From positions 161,435 through 225,434 of the forward strand of contig DLJQ01000001.1 of the NCBI GenBank assembly GCA_002484335.1: a DNA stretch of 64,000 nt, given 5' to 3'. The translations under genes and the position numbers were made by a program. This document shows, piece after piece, positions 25,826 through 34,907 of the stretch (position 1 is the stretch's first letter; every line of letters starts with the position of its first letter). Under the pieces are notes generated by a model. That model saw nothing but the letters and a program-made list of their open reading frames with translations. It ran no database searches and had not been told where the DNA came from. This DNA comes from Flavobacteriales bacterium UBA7612. Lineage in GTDB: Bacteria > Bacteroidota > Bacteroidia > Flavobacteriales > Weeksellaceae.

Positions 25826-27940
25826 TTATTTTATTTTTTTTATTCCCATGTTCCATAAAGTGAATGCATACTTATCAGCTGTCTCATTAATAACAACTTC
25901 TGTAGAGCGACCAGCTCCATGGCCGGCTTTTGTTTCTATACGAATTAATACAGGATTATCACAGCTTTGCTTTGCTTGTAAATTTGCTGCAAACTTATAT
26001 GAATGTGCTGGAACAACACGGTCATCATGATCTCCTGTTGTAACTAATGTTGCAGGATAACAAGTTCCTTCTTTTACATTATGTACAGGCGAATATGACT
26101 TTAAATAATCAAACATTTCTTTACTATCTTCTGCTGTACCATAATCATATCCCCAACCTGCTCCTGCAGTAAAAGTATGATAACGTAACATATCTAAAAC
26201 ACCAACAGCTGGTAAAGCTACTTTTGCTATTTTAGGGTTAATAGTTTCTGTTGCTCCTACTAATAAACCTCCGTTTGATCCTCCTGAAAGAGCTGTAAAA
26301 TCTGGTGATGTATATTTATTTGTTTGTAAATATTCTGTAGCTGCAATAAAATCATTAAAAACATTTAATTTATTAAATTGACGACCGCCATCATGCCATT
26401 TTTTACCATATTCTCCTCCTCCACGTAAGTTAGGAACAGCATAAATACCTCCATTTTCTATCCAAGTTGCTATTGCTGGACTAAATGCAGGAGTAAGACT
26501 TATGTTAAAACCTCCATAACCATATACAATAGTTGGATTTTTACCATTTTTCTTTGTCCCTTTTTTGTAAGTAATAATCATAGGAACTTTTGTTCCATCT
26601 TTTGACGTATAAAAAACTTGTTCAGAAATATAATCTTCTGTTTTAAATTTCACATTTGGTTTGATATAAACTTCCGAAGATCCATCTTCTACATTGTATT
26701 TATAACTTGTAGATGGTGTAATATAATTTGAAAATCCAAAATAAATTTCTTTTTCAGATTTTTTACCTCCAAATCCTGAAGCAGAACCAATTCCTGGTAA
26801 ATCTATTTTACGAATTTTAGTTCCATCATATTTATATTGTTCTACTAATGATGTTGCATCCTTTAAATAACGAGCAAATAAATAACCTCCACCAGTAGAA
26901 ATACTCAATACGTTATCAGTTTCTGGAATTACAGTTTGCCAAGCATTTTCTGATAAATCATTAATAGATGCTTTAACTACTTTGTTATTTGGTGCATTCT
27001 TATTAGTAAAAAGATAAAATGTTTCACCATCATTGTCTATAACAGATGTATTGGTATCAAAATTATTTACAATCGGTTTAATTTTCCCATTAGGAACTGA
27101 TAAATCTTGGTAATATAATTCATTACCTGTTGTTGTATTAGCAGCACTAATAATTAAAAAACGCTCATCATCTGTTAAATAAGCACCTACATAACGTCTT
27201 GGAGTTTCTTGACCTCCAAAAATTAAATGATCTGTTTTTTGTTCAGCTCCTAATTTATGATAGTATAATTTATGTTGATCTGTTTTTTCTGACAATTCTG
27301 ATCCTTTTGGCTTATCGTAAGATGAATAATAAAAACCATCATTACCTTTCCAAGCTATTCCAGAAAACTTAACATCAATTAATGTTTTTCCTACTTCCTT
27401 TTTATCCTTAGCATTAAGAACTATAATTTTTCTCCAGTCAGAACCTCCTTCTGAAATTGAATAAGCAACTAAGCTACCATCTTTAGAAAAACTAACATCT
27501 GATAAGGAAACAGATCCATCTTTAGAAAATTTATTAGGATCTAAAAAAACTTCCTCTGTTCCATCTTCTCCTAATTTTCTATATAAAACGGAATGTTGTT
27601 GTAAACCATCATTTTTATAATAGTAAGTATAATCACCTTCTTTAAATGGAGTTGATATTTTCTCGTAATTCCATATTTCAGTTAATGATTTTTTTAATTC
27701 AGCACGTAATGGAATTTCATTTAAATAAGCATAAGTAGCCTTATTTTGTTCTACTACCCATTTTTTTGTGTCATCTGCTAAATCATTCTCCAACCAACGG
27801 TATGGATCTTGAACCTCTTCACCAAAATAAGTATCTACATGATCTATTTTTTTTGTTTCAGGATATTTCTTTTTATAACTCTGAGCATTTACTCCAATCA
27901 TAAGTGATAAATTTAATAAGATAAAAGCTGTTTTTTTCAT
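25826..27940 (-). CDS. Prolyl oligopeptidase (S9A family), exported
   Basis: This 704-residue serine peptidase should cleave peptides after proline. A signal peptide (MIGVNAQ) sends it to the periplasm. The N-terminal helix and seven-bladed propeller occupy about residues 25-430. The hydrolase domain has Ser555 in SGGSNGG, Asp640 in DHDDRVVP and His674 in KAGHGAG. All triad residues are present and the length is typical of the family. It is a single-gene unit. Confidence 0.95.
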   Translation of the reverse strand: MKKTAFILLNLSLMIGVNAQSYKKKYPETKKIDHVDTYFGEEVQDPYRWLENDLADDTKKWVVEQNKATYAYLNEIPLRAELKKSLTEIWNYEKISTPFKEGDYTYYYKNDGLQQHSVLYRKLGEDGTEEVFLDPNKFSKDGSVSLSDVSFSKDGSLVAYSISEGGSDWRKIIVLNAKDKKEVGKTLIDVKFSGIAWKGNDGFYYSSYDKPKGSELSEKTDQHKLYYHKLGAEQKTDHLIFGGQETPRRYVGAYLTDDERFLIISAANTTTGNELYYQDLSVPNGKIKPIVNNFDTNTSVIDNDGETFYLFTNKNAPNNKVVKASINDLSENAWQTVIPETDNVLSISTGGGYLFARYLKDATSLVEQYKYDGTKIRKIDLPGIGSASGFGGKKSEKEIYFGFSNYITPSTSYKYNVEDGSSEVYIKPNVKFKTEDYISEQVFYTSKDGTKVPMIITYKKGTKKNGKNPTIVYGYGGFNISLTPAFSPAIATWIENGGIYAVPNLRGGGEYGKKWHDGGRQFNKLNVFNDFIAATEYLQTNKYTSPDFTALSGGSNGGLLVGATETINPKIAKVALPAVGVLDMLRYHTFTAGAGWGYDYGTAEDSKEMFDYLKSYSPVHNVKEGTCYPATLVTTGDHDDRVVPAHSYKFAANLQAKQSCDNPVLIRIETKAGHGAGRSTEVVINETADKYAFTLWNMGIKKIK

Positions 27941-28031
27941 TTTTCTGTTACGCTATAATTTTAATCTACTAGTTACGTAAAGATAATAAAATCGAAACTA
28001 CTTTAACTTATCTATTTCGTTAGAAATAATT

Positions 28032-28934
28032 TTATCTCCTTTTACCTCCTTTAGGTTTATTAGGATTACTTTTTCCTATTCTGGCTTGTGATGAATTTGA
28101 AGATTTCTTACCTCCTTTCTTTTGAATCATTTTTCCCTTTGAATTTTTAAAATCTGGAGAAATTTCATTTGCTTTCTTAGGTTTTTTCTTTTGATTAGAA
28201 GTTTTTTCTACATGCTTTTCAGAATCTTTAGTCAATCGATTCAGTTCATCTAATTCTTCTAGTGTTAAATCTCTGTGTTGTCCAACAGGAATATTCAATG
28301 TTAAATTCATTATACGAACTCGTTCTAATTTTTTAACAACATATCCAAAATATTCACACATTCGACGAATCTGTCTATTCAATCCTTGAATTAAAGTAAT
28401 TTTAAATGTGTTAGTGTTTATTTTTTCAACTTTACATTTTTTAGTTACTTGACCTAATATTGGAACACCTGTAGACATTTTCTTACAAAAATCATCTGTA
28501 ATAGGTTTATCTACTGTTACAACATATTCTTTTTCGTGATTATTACCAGCTCGTAAAATTTTGTTTACAATATCTCCATCACTTGTCAAAAGGATTAAAC
28601 CTTGAGAGTCTTTATCTAATCTTCCTATTGGAAAAATACGTTCACCAAATGATAAATAATCTACAATATTATCTGGATCAGAAGAATCTGTAGTACATGT
28701 AACCCCAACAGGTTTATTTAACATTATATAAGCTGCATTTTCTTTCGATTTTGGCTCTATAATAGTTCCATTAACAGTAACAGTATCTGTAGGTTTTACA
28801 TGTTGACCAATTTTTGCAACTCGTCCATTTATCAAAACAACACGTTTTTCTATATACTGATCAGCCTCACGTCTAGAACATATACCACTATCGCTGATAT
28901 ATTTATTCAATCGCAAAAAATTAGTTTCTTCCAT
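28032..28934 (-). CDS. rluF: 23S rRNA pseudouridine synthase RluF-like with a basic tail
   Basis: This encodes 300 residues. The S4 domain is at the N-terminus (LRLNKYISDSGICSRREAD), and the catalytic Asp is in PIGRLDKDSQGLILL. The 3' half of the catalytic domain has the RluF-type GLNRQIRRMCEYFGY. Residues about 235-300 are a Lys, Ser, Asn and Gly-rich disordered tail, absent from E. coli RluF. This is the second RsuA-family synthase in the window. Confidence 0.9.
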   Translation of the reverse strand: MEETNFLRLNKYISDSGICSRREADQYIEKRVVLINGRVAKIGQHVKPTDTVTVNGTIIEPKSKENAAYIMLNKPVGVTCTTDSSDPDNIVDYLSFGERIFPIGRLDKDSQGLILLTSDGDIVNKILRAGNNHEKEYVVTVDKPITDDFCKKMSTGVPILGQVTKKCKVEKINTNTFKITLIQGLNRQIRRMCEYFGYVVKKLERVRIMNLTLNIPVGQHRDLTLEELDELNRLTKDSEKHVEKTSNQKKKPKKANEISPDFKNSKGKMIQKKGGKKSSNSSQARIGKSNPNKPKGGKRR

Positions 28935-29044
28935 AATACAAAGATAGTTTATTATAAAATTAATAGTATATCAACATAAAAATCTTTCAAGCTCTTTAAA
29001 ACTCAAGATTCTATTTATATTTACAAAACAAAAAAATTACTGAG

Positions 29045-29392
29045 ATGAAAAAAGTATTCTTTTTAAAGACTTGTGATACATGCAAACGAATTTTAAATGA
29101 ATTTGATTTTACAGGTTTTGATTTACACGAAATAAAATCAACAGCAATTACCGAAGACGATTTAAACGATATGGTAAAATTATCAGGAAATTATGAATCT
29201 CTTTTTTCTCGTCGTGCACAGAACTATAAAAAATTGGGATTAAAGGATAAAGTACTTTCTGAGGATGATATTAAAAATTATATTCTTTCTGATTATACTT
29301 TTTTAAAACGTCCAGTAATCATAGATAATGATAAAATTTTTATAGGAAGCGATAAAAAAAATATAGAAGCTTTAGAGCAACATTTGAAATAA
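29045..29392 (+). CDS. ArsC/Spx-family thioredoxin-fold protein
   Basis: This encodes 115 residues. The N-terminal FFLKTCDTCKRI carries a C10-x-x-C13 motif, as in Spx-type proteins, whereas arsenate reductases of this family have a single Cys. RPVIIDNDKIFIGSD near the C-terminus is typical of the family cis-Pro region. Its role, redox enzyme or regulator, cannot be told from the sequence. It is 8 bases upstream of a DPP IV-type peptidase gene. Confidence 0.85.
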   Translation: MKKVFFLKTCDTCKRILNEFDFTGFDLHEIKSTAITEDDLNDMVKLSGNYESLFSRRAQNYKKLGLKDKVLSEDDIKNYILSDYTFLKRPVIIDNDKIFIGSDKKNIEALEQHLK

Positions 29393-29400
29393 AACAACAC

Positions 29401-31533
29401 ATGAAAAAAACAATTTTACTAAGCACTTTTTTATTAAGTGCTGGTTTACTTGCTCAGAAAAAAAATATATCTATGCAAGAAGCTGTACTTGGTTTAGCTA
29501 CCAACTTACGAGTAGATAATTTAAATCAAGTTCAATGGATTCCTAATCAAAATGCTTACACACAAAATGTAAAAACTTCTTATGGAGAAGCATTAATTAA
29601 AAAAGAGGTTTCTTCTTTAAAAACAGATACTATTTTTAGAAGTTCTCAATTTGAAAATAAACGAATTCCTCAATTAAATTGGATAAATGCTGAACAAGCC
29701 AATTTTTCTACCAAACAAGGAGTAAAAAAGATTAATATCGCTGGTCAACAAACGAATTGGTTAACATTACCTGAAAATGCCGAAGAAGTAGAAATTGATG
29801 GAACACACAACCAAATTGCTTATGTTGTTGATAACAATTTATATTTTGTAGATAAAAATGGGCAAACCCACCAAATAACTACAGATGGTAAATATGAAAT
29901 TGTAAATGGTAAATCAGTTCATCAGCAAGAATTTGGAATTCATAAAGGTATTTTTCTTTCTCCAAAAGGAAATTATATAGCTTTTTATAGAATGGATCAA
30001 ACTGCTGTTACTGATTATCCAATCATTGATTGGACAGTACAACCTGCTGTTAATAAAAATATTAAATATCCTTTTGCTGGTACAAAAAACCATACTGTTA
30101 CTTTAGGTGTTTATAATCCATCTACAAAAAAGACTATATTTTTAGAAACACATCCAGAAGTTGATCATTACTTAACTTCTGTTACTTGGTCTCCAGACGA
30201 AAAGTTTATTTATATTGGAATTTTATCTCGTAATCAAAAACATTTAGAATTAAATCAATATGATGCTACATCTGGAAAATTAATCAAAACATTATTCAAA
30301 GAAGATGATGCAAAATATGTTGAACCTCAAAATGAATTATATTTTGTAAAAGGAAAAACAAACGAATTTATTTGGTGGTCGCAAAGAGATGGATATATGC
30401 ATTTATATCGTTTTGATATCAATGGAAAATTATTAAATCAGATTACGAAAGGTAATTGGATTGTAAATGAAATTGTAGGAGAAAATTCAAAGAAAAAAGA
30501 ATTACTAATTACTACAACAAAAGATTCTCCTAAAGAAAAACAATTGTATGCTGTAAACTGGGAAACAGGAAAACTACGTAAAATAACTACAGATGCAGGT
30601 ATACATAATGTTTCTATTTCATCAAATGGAGAATATGCTATAGACAATTGGTCGAATGAAACAACTCCTCGCAAAGTTGATTTATTAGATACAAAAGGAA
30701 AATTAAAATCAAATTTATTAACAGCTAAAAATCCTTTATCTGATTACAATACTGCAAAAGTAGAAAATGTTACATTGAAAGCTGATGACGGTACAGATTT
30801 ATATGGAAAATTGATTTATCCTACAAACTTTGATAAAACAAAGAAGTATCCTGTTATTGTTTATTTATATAATGGACCGCATGCACAATTAATTACAAAT
30901 CGTTTCCCTGCAACAGGAAATCTTTGGTATGATGTCTTGGCTGAAAAAGGATATGTAGTTTTCACGATGGATGGTAGAGGTTCTTCTAACAGGGGATTAA
31001 AATTTGAACAAGCTATTCACGGAAATGTTGCTACTACCGAAATGAATGACCAAATGAAAGGTGTTGAATTTTTAAAATCTTTACCTTTTGTTGATGCTGA
31101 AAGAATGGGAATTCATGGTTGGAGTTATGGTGGTTTTATGACAACTTCTTTTATGTTAAGAAAACCTGATGTATTTAAAGTTGGTGTTGCTGGTGGACCA
31201 GTATTAGATTGGACACAATATGAGATTATGTATACAGAACGTTACATGGAATCTCCACAAGATAATCCGGAAGGATTTAAGGAAACTAACTTAATTAATA
31301 GAGTAAAAGACCTAAAAGGAAAACTATTAATGATTCACGGAACACAAGATAATGTAGTTGTTTGGCAACATTCTATCGATTTTATTCGAGAAGCCGTAAA
31401 AAATGGAATTCAAATGGATTACTTTGTTTACCCAGGTTATCAGCATAATGTAATTGGAAAAGATCGTGTACATTTAATGCAAAAAATAACAGATTATTTT
31501 GACTTATATTTAAAGCCAGAAAATTCTAAATAA
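29401..31533 (+). CDS. S9 family dipeptidyl-peptidase (DPP IV type), exported
   Basis: This 710-residue protein has a signal peptide (GLLAQ) and should act in the periplasm, removing X-Pro dipeptides. The propeller spans about residues 25-450. The hydrolase domain has Ser575 in GWSYGGFM, Asp650 in GTQDNVV and His682 in GYQHNV. The Glu motif that binds the substrate amino end is HQQEF (E177), with Gln where two Glu are usual, so N-terminal recognition may differ. It follows the ArsC-like gene by 8 bases. Confidence 0.93.
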   Translation: MKKTILLSTFLLSAGLLAQKKNISMQEAVLGLATNLRVDNLNQVQWIPNQNAYTQNVKTSYGEALIKKEVSSLKTDTIFRSSQFENKRIPQLNWINAEQANFSTKQGVKKINIAGQQTNWLTLPENAEEVEIDGTHNQIAYVVDNNLYFVDKNGQTHQITTDGKYEIVNGKSVHQQEFGIHKGIFLSPKGNYIAFYRMDQTAVTDYPIIDWTVQPAVNKNIKYPFAGTKNHTVTLGVYNPSTKKTIFLETHPEVDHYLTSVTWSPDEKFIYIGILSRNQKHLELNQYDATSGKLIKTLFKEDDAKYVEPQNELYFVKGKTNEFIWWSQRDGYMHLYRFDINGKLLNQITKGNWIVNEIVGENSKKKELLITTTKDSPKEKQLYAVNWETGKLRKITTDAGIHNVSISSNGEYAIDNWSNETTPRKVDLLDTKGKLKSNLLTAKNPLSDYNTAKVENVTLKADDGTDLYGKLIYPTNFDKTKKYPVIVYLYNGPHAQLITNRFPATGNLWYDVLAEKGYVVFTMDGRGSSNRGLKFEQAIHGNVATTEMNDQMKGVEFLKSLPFVDAERMGIHGWSYGGFMTTSFMLRKPDVFKVGVAGGPVLDWTQYEIMYTERYMESPQDNPEGFKETNLINRVKDLKGKLLMIHGTQDNVVVWQHSIDFIREAVKNGIQMDYFVYPGYQHNVIGKDRVHLMQKITDYFDLYLKPENSK

Positions 31534-31535
31534 AT

Positions 31536-31568
31536 AAAAAAGACTTGGAGAAATCTCCAAGTCTTTTT
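31536..31568. terminator. Bidirectional terminator
   Basis: Perfect arms AAAAAGACTTGGAGA and TCTCCAAGTCTTTTT lie between two convergent genes. Confidence 0.9.
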
Positions 31569-31597
31569 GTTTAATTATATACTCTTTTACAATTCAA

Positions 31598-32923
31598 TTA
31601 ACCTTGATATGTATAATATCTTGCTCCTTTTAAATTAGAATTCTCAGATTCTATTCTCTCTAAAGCAAATCCTTTAGATTTATCAATAGATTCATTTAAA
31701 TTCTTATTATGTAAATCTTGGTATTGTTCAAAAGTAATTGGTTTTCTATTATTCAAGTTTTCAAAAAGATTAATCTTTTCAATAATATTTTTCCAACCAG
31801 AACCAATTTTACCTTCAAAAACTTTCGATTTAGAACCAGAACCATAAGCAATAAAACCTATCGTTTGACCTTCTAACTCTTCATTGTTATTGTTACTTAC
31901 TTGCAATGCAGATAAAAAAGCTGTAAAAATAGAAGCAGTATACATATTACCTATTTCAGAAGAAGCTCTTTGTGTAGGTTCTATTTTTTCTTTTACTAAT
32001 GTTTTATAAGCATCAGATTTAGATATAGCTTTCAAGTTTTCATTTGTATTTTCTTCACCATTTTCTAAAGAGAAAACATCCGAAAACATTCGTTTACCTT
32101 GAAATGCATATGGTAAATGAAAAGCGATATATTTCCAATTATCATATAATTTACCTTGCTCATTCTTCTTTTCTTTCAAATCAAAATAAGCTTCTCTCAC
32201 TCTATCTTTGTAGCATTCGTTAGAATATTGACCTTCGAAAACTGGTTCATCAGAAAACAATTCAATTTCACTTTTCGTTGTTCCAAGAGCAGACAGAATT
32301 TCTTTATTATTTGTTGTTTGATGAGGTTTAAAGAAATCAAATACAGATTCCATTCCTATTCCCCAAACATTATCTAGCTCAATCAAACTTGGATTACTAG
32401 AAACTAACATAGCAACTGCACCAGCTCCTTGTGTATACTCTCCTGTAGATTCAAGACCATATTTTGCATAATCTGCAGCTATTACAATTGCTTTTTGTGT
32501 AGGATTAGCACGAACAAAATCTAAACAATTATGTAAAGCATCAACTCCACCAACACAAGCAAAAGTCATATCAACAACATCTGTATGTTTAAAAGCTCTT
32601 TCTCCAAACTGTTCAGTAATTACATTTTCAACTAATTGCACAGCATAAGTTGCTGTTGGTTTAGCTCCGTCTAATGCACTTTCAGTTCCTAAATAAATTC
32701 TTCCAATTTCAGAAGGATTAAGATTATAGTCTTTAAAAAGTTGAAGTAAAGCATTTGCTGCAATCGTAGCTGTATCTTCGTGTACATCTAAAACAGCCAT
32801 TTTTTTTAGCCCTAACCCTAATTCTAATTTTTCAGGTTCAATATTTCTTTTTTCAGCTAAATCTTTTATCGATAAATATATTTGCGGAACATAAATAGAA
32901 GCCGCTTCTATTCCAAATTTCAT
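31598..32923 (-). CDS. Hydroxymethylglutaryl-CoA synthase
   Basis: This 441-residue enzyme condenses acetyl-CoA and acetoacetyl-CoA to HMG-CoA, the first committed step of the mevalonate route. The active Cys123 is in MTFACVGG, with the downstream motif FHLPYAFQGKRM (about residue 262). The frame opens at 33004, but the ATG at 32923 gives the normal family start (MKFGIEAASIYVP). The other mevalonate gene of the window is 17 kb away, so the pathway is scattered here. Confidence 0.94.
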   Translation of the reverse strand: MKFGIEAASIYVPQIYLSIKDLAEKRNIEPEKLELGLGLKKMAVLDVHEDTATIAANALLQLFKDYNLNPSEIGRIYLGTESALDGAKPTATYAVQLVENVITEQFGERAFKHTDVVDMTFACVGGVDALHNCLDFVRANPTQKAIVIAADYAKYGLESTGEYTQGAGAVAMLVSSNPSLIELDNVWGIGMESVFDFFKPHQTTNNKEILSALGTTKSEIELFSDEPVFEGQYSNECYKDRVREAYFDLKEKKNEQGKLYDNWKYIAFHLPYAFQGKRMFSDVFSLENGEENTNENLKAISKSDAYKTLVKEKIEPTQRASSEIGNMYTASIFTAFLSALQVSNNNNEELEGQTIGFIAYGSGSKSKVFEGKIGSGWKNIIEKINLFENLNNRKPITFEQYQDLHNKNLNESIDKSKGFALERIESENSNLKGARYYTYQG

Positions 32924-33096
32924 TATTTTATTTTTGTTTAAGCGAACTCCAAATTTAAGGTGTATTTTTAAAATAAACTCTATTAAAATAAAATACAATT
33001 TCAACTAGTTTAATTATTCTTAACTATCTAAAATAAAATAGTTTTTATTCTACAAAATTCTTATATTGTAATCAACAATCACTTAAATTTATTATT

Positions 33097-33738
33097 ATGG
33101 CAAGAACATTCTACAAATCAATTAAAAACTCAATCAAATATTGGTGGATTTCTTTAATTATTGGATTATTATTTATTGGATTAGGTATTTACTGTTTTGC
33201 CTTTCCTGATACTTCTTATATAATTTTATCAACATTTTTTGCTATTTCATTTTTATTTTCTGGAGTCTCGGAAATTATATTTTCTATTTCTAATAAAGAT
33301 GAAATTGATAGTTGGGGCTGGACTTTAGCTTATGGGATATTAACAACAGTTGTTGGTTTTATGCTAGTTGTAAATCCTATACTTAGTTTACAAGTATTTG
33401 CTTTCTATGTAGGTTTTTTATTTTTATTTCGTTCAATTTCTGGAATTAGTTATGCTTTCGATTTAAAAAATTATGGAGTAAAAGACTGGGGAATCTCTTT
33501 GTTTTTAGCAATATTAGGATTAATATTTTCTTTCATTCTATTATCGTCTCCACAACTTGCAGGATTAACAGCAGTAGCATGGGTAGGTTTAGCAATAATA
33601 TCATCTGGTTTTTTTGCTATTTTCATTGCATTTCAATTAAAGAAATTAAAAGATTTACCAAAACATGCTTCTGAAGATTTAAAAAATCGTTACAATGAAA
33701 TAAGAAAGGAAATTGAAGAATTTACTCAAAAAGATTAA
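33097..33738 (+). CDS. HdeD family membrane protein (DUF308)
   Basis: This encodes 213 residues with six hydrophobic helices in three hairpins (about 19-40, 41-60, 77-95, 98-118, 131-150 and 153-176), the DUF308 layout. A charged C-terminal helix follows (Lys/Glu-rich, about 180-213). HdeD in E. coli is linked to acid resistance; the role here is inference. It is followed by the ecotin gene 77 bases later. Confidence 0.85.
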   Translation: MARTFYKSIKNSIKYWWISLIIGLLFIGLGIYCFAFPDTSYIILSTFFAISFLFSGVSEIIFSISNKDEIDSWGWTLAYGILTTVVGFMLVVNPILSLQVFAFYVGFLFLFRSISGISYAFDLKNYGVKDWGISLFLAILGLIFSFILLSSPQLAGLTAVAWVGLAIISSGFFAIFIAFQLKKLKDLPKHASEDLKNRYNEIRKEIEEFTQKD

Positions 33739-33815
33739 CAGTTACTTTAACAATTAATCAAACAACCTTTTTTATTATCTATGCATCTTATAGATAAATA
33801 TAAAATCTTTACATT

Positions 33816-34292
33816 ATGAAATTAACAAAGTTATTTAGTTTAATTATCTTATTATCATCTATGATTACTTTTGGACAAAAAAGTAAACAAAAAGAAATTG
33901 ATATTTCTATGTACCCTAAAGCTGAAAAAGGATATGTACAAAAAGTAATATATTTAGAAACACTGGCAAAAGAAGATGATTATAATGTCGAATTATTTAT
34001 TGGTAAATTAGAAGCTGTAGATAAATGTAATAATCACTTCTTATTAGGAAACTTAGAAGAAAAAACTATTGATGGGTGGGGATATAATTATTTTCAATTT
34101 GATTCTGAAGGTCAAATAGCAGGAACATTAATGGGATGTTCTGATAATAAAAAGATAGATAAAATTGTTTATGCTCAACCTGTAAAAACAAGATATAATA
34201 GTAAATTACCTATTGTAGTTTATATACCTAAAGGGTATTCTTTAGAATATAGAATCTGGAAAGCAGGTAACAAACTAATTATAGTAAAATAA
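33816..34292 (+). CDS. eco: Ecotin-type serine protease inhibitor
   Basis: This 158-residue protein has a signal peptide (about residues 1-20, ending MITFGQ) and the ecotin fold. The match to E. coli ecotin is clear in YPKAEKGY, DGWGYNYFQFD and YNSKLPIVVYIPKGYSLEYR. The disulfide pair is conserved as C71 and C108. The reactive loop reads AGTLMGC, so by alignment the P1 residue is Leu105 in place of the E. coli Met84. It would block periplasmic or foreign trypsin- and elastase-like proteases. Confidence 0.92.
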   Translation: MKLTKLFSLIILLSSMITFGQKSKQKEIDISMYPKAEKGYVQKVIYLETLAKEDDYNVELFIGKLEAVDKCNNHFLLGNLEEKTIDGWGYNYFQFDSEGQIAGTLMGCSDNKKIDKIVYAQPVKTRYNSKLPIVVYIPKGYSLEYRIWKAGNKLIIVK

Positions 34293-34294
34293 AT

Positions 34295-34326
34295 AAAAAA
34301 GATGAGAATTAATTCTCATCTTTTTT
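34295..34326. terminator. Bidirectional terminator
   Basis: The palindrome AAAAAAGATGAGAATT with AATTCTCATCTTTTTT lies between the ecotin gene and a convergent lipoprotein gene. Confidence 0.9.
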
Positions 34327-34336
34327 ATTTTATCTA

Positions 34337-34804
34337 TTATTCAACAGGTTGATAAACGCTTAATTGAAGTTTTTGCGATTCTGTATCTGTTGCTTCTTGT
34401 ATAGTTTCTTGCAAAATTAAATATGAAGGATCTAATTGGTACATATAATATGTTTTTTTTGTACCATCACTCTGTGTCAATGTAATATTCCTTTTATCTG
34501 TACCAGTTAATTCATAAAGATATGTTCCATTTGTATCTGTCTCAACGCAATTACCATCTGTTGTTGCATAAGCTACTGAATAATAATTTTCTGGATCAGT
34601 AAAATCTAAAGTCGATTGTCTCTCACATGCTAAAAGTTTATCTGTTGTAGTAACATTATCTATAATTGTTCTTACCTCTTTTAATTGCCATTTGTGTGCA
34701 CTTAATAACTGAGGTTGAGTAATAGCAAATGAGTTATCATCTTCACAAGAAAATATGATGAAAAATCCTAAAATAACTAGAAGTAACGAGTATAATCTTT
34801 TCAT
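34337..34804 (-). CDS. Lipocalin-like lipoprotein
   Basis: This encodes 155 residues. The signal peptide ends in IIFSC, followed by EDDNSF, an acidic stretch suggesting surface export. The mature part begins with LLSAHKWQLKEVRTI and continues as a small beta-barrel with TLDFTDPENYYSV and LTGTDKRNITL, the pattern of lipocalin-like domains common in Bacteroidota lipoproteins. Two Cys (at about residues 60 and 85) could pair. Ligand unknown. Confidence 0.75.
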   Translation of the reverse strand: MKRLYSLLLVILGFFIIFSCEDDNSFAITQPQLLSAHKWQLKEVRTIIDNVTTTDKLLACERQSTLDFTDPENYYSVAYATTDGNCVETDTNGTYLYELTGTDKRNITLTQSDGTKKTYYMYQLDPSYLILQETIQEATDTESQKLQLSVYQPVE

Positions 34805-34868
34805 TATTAATATTAATAATTTTAAAATGTAAAAGTAATTATTTTGAATGATGTTTTAGTATTAGAAT

Positions 34869-34904
34869 AAAAAAAAGCTGTTTCAAAATATGAAACAGCT
34901 TTTA
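34869..34904 (-). terminator. Terminator of the thiamine receptor gene
   Basis: Arms AAAAGCTGTTTCA and TGAAACAGCTTTT with a U-rich tail on the minus strand separate the receptor from the lipocalin gene. Confidence 0.85.
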
Positions 34905-34907
34905 TAG

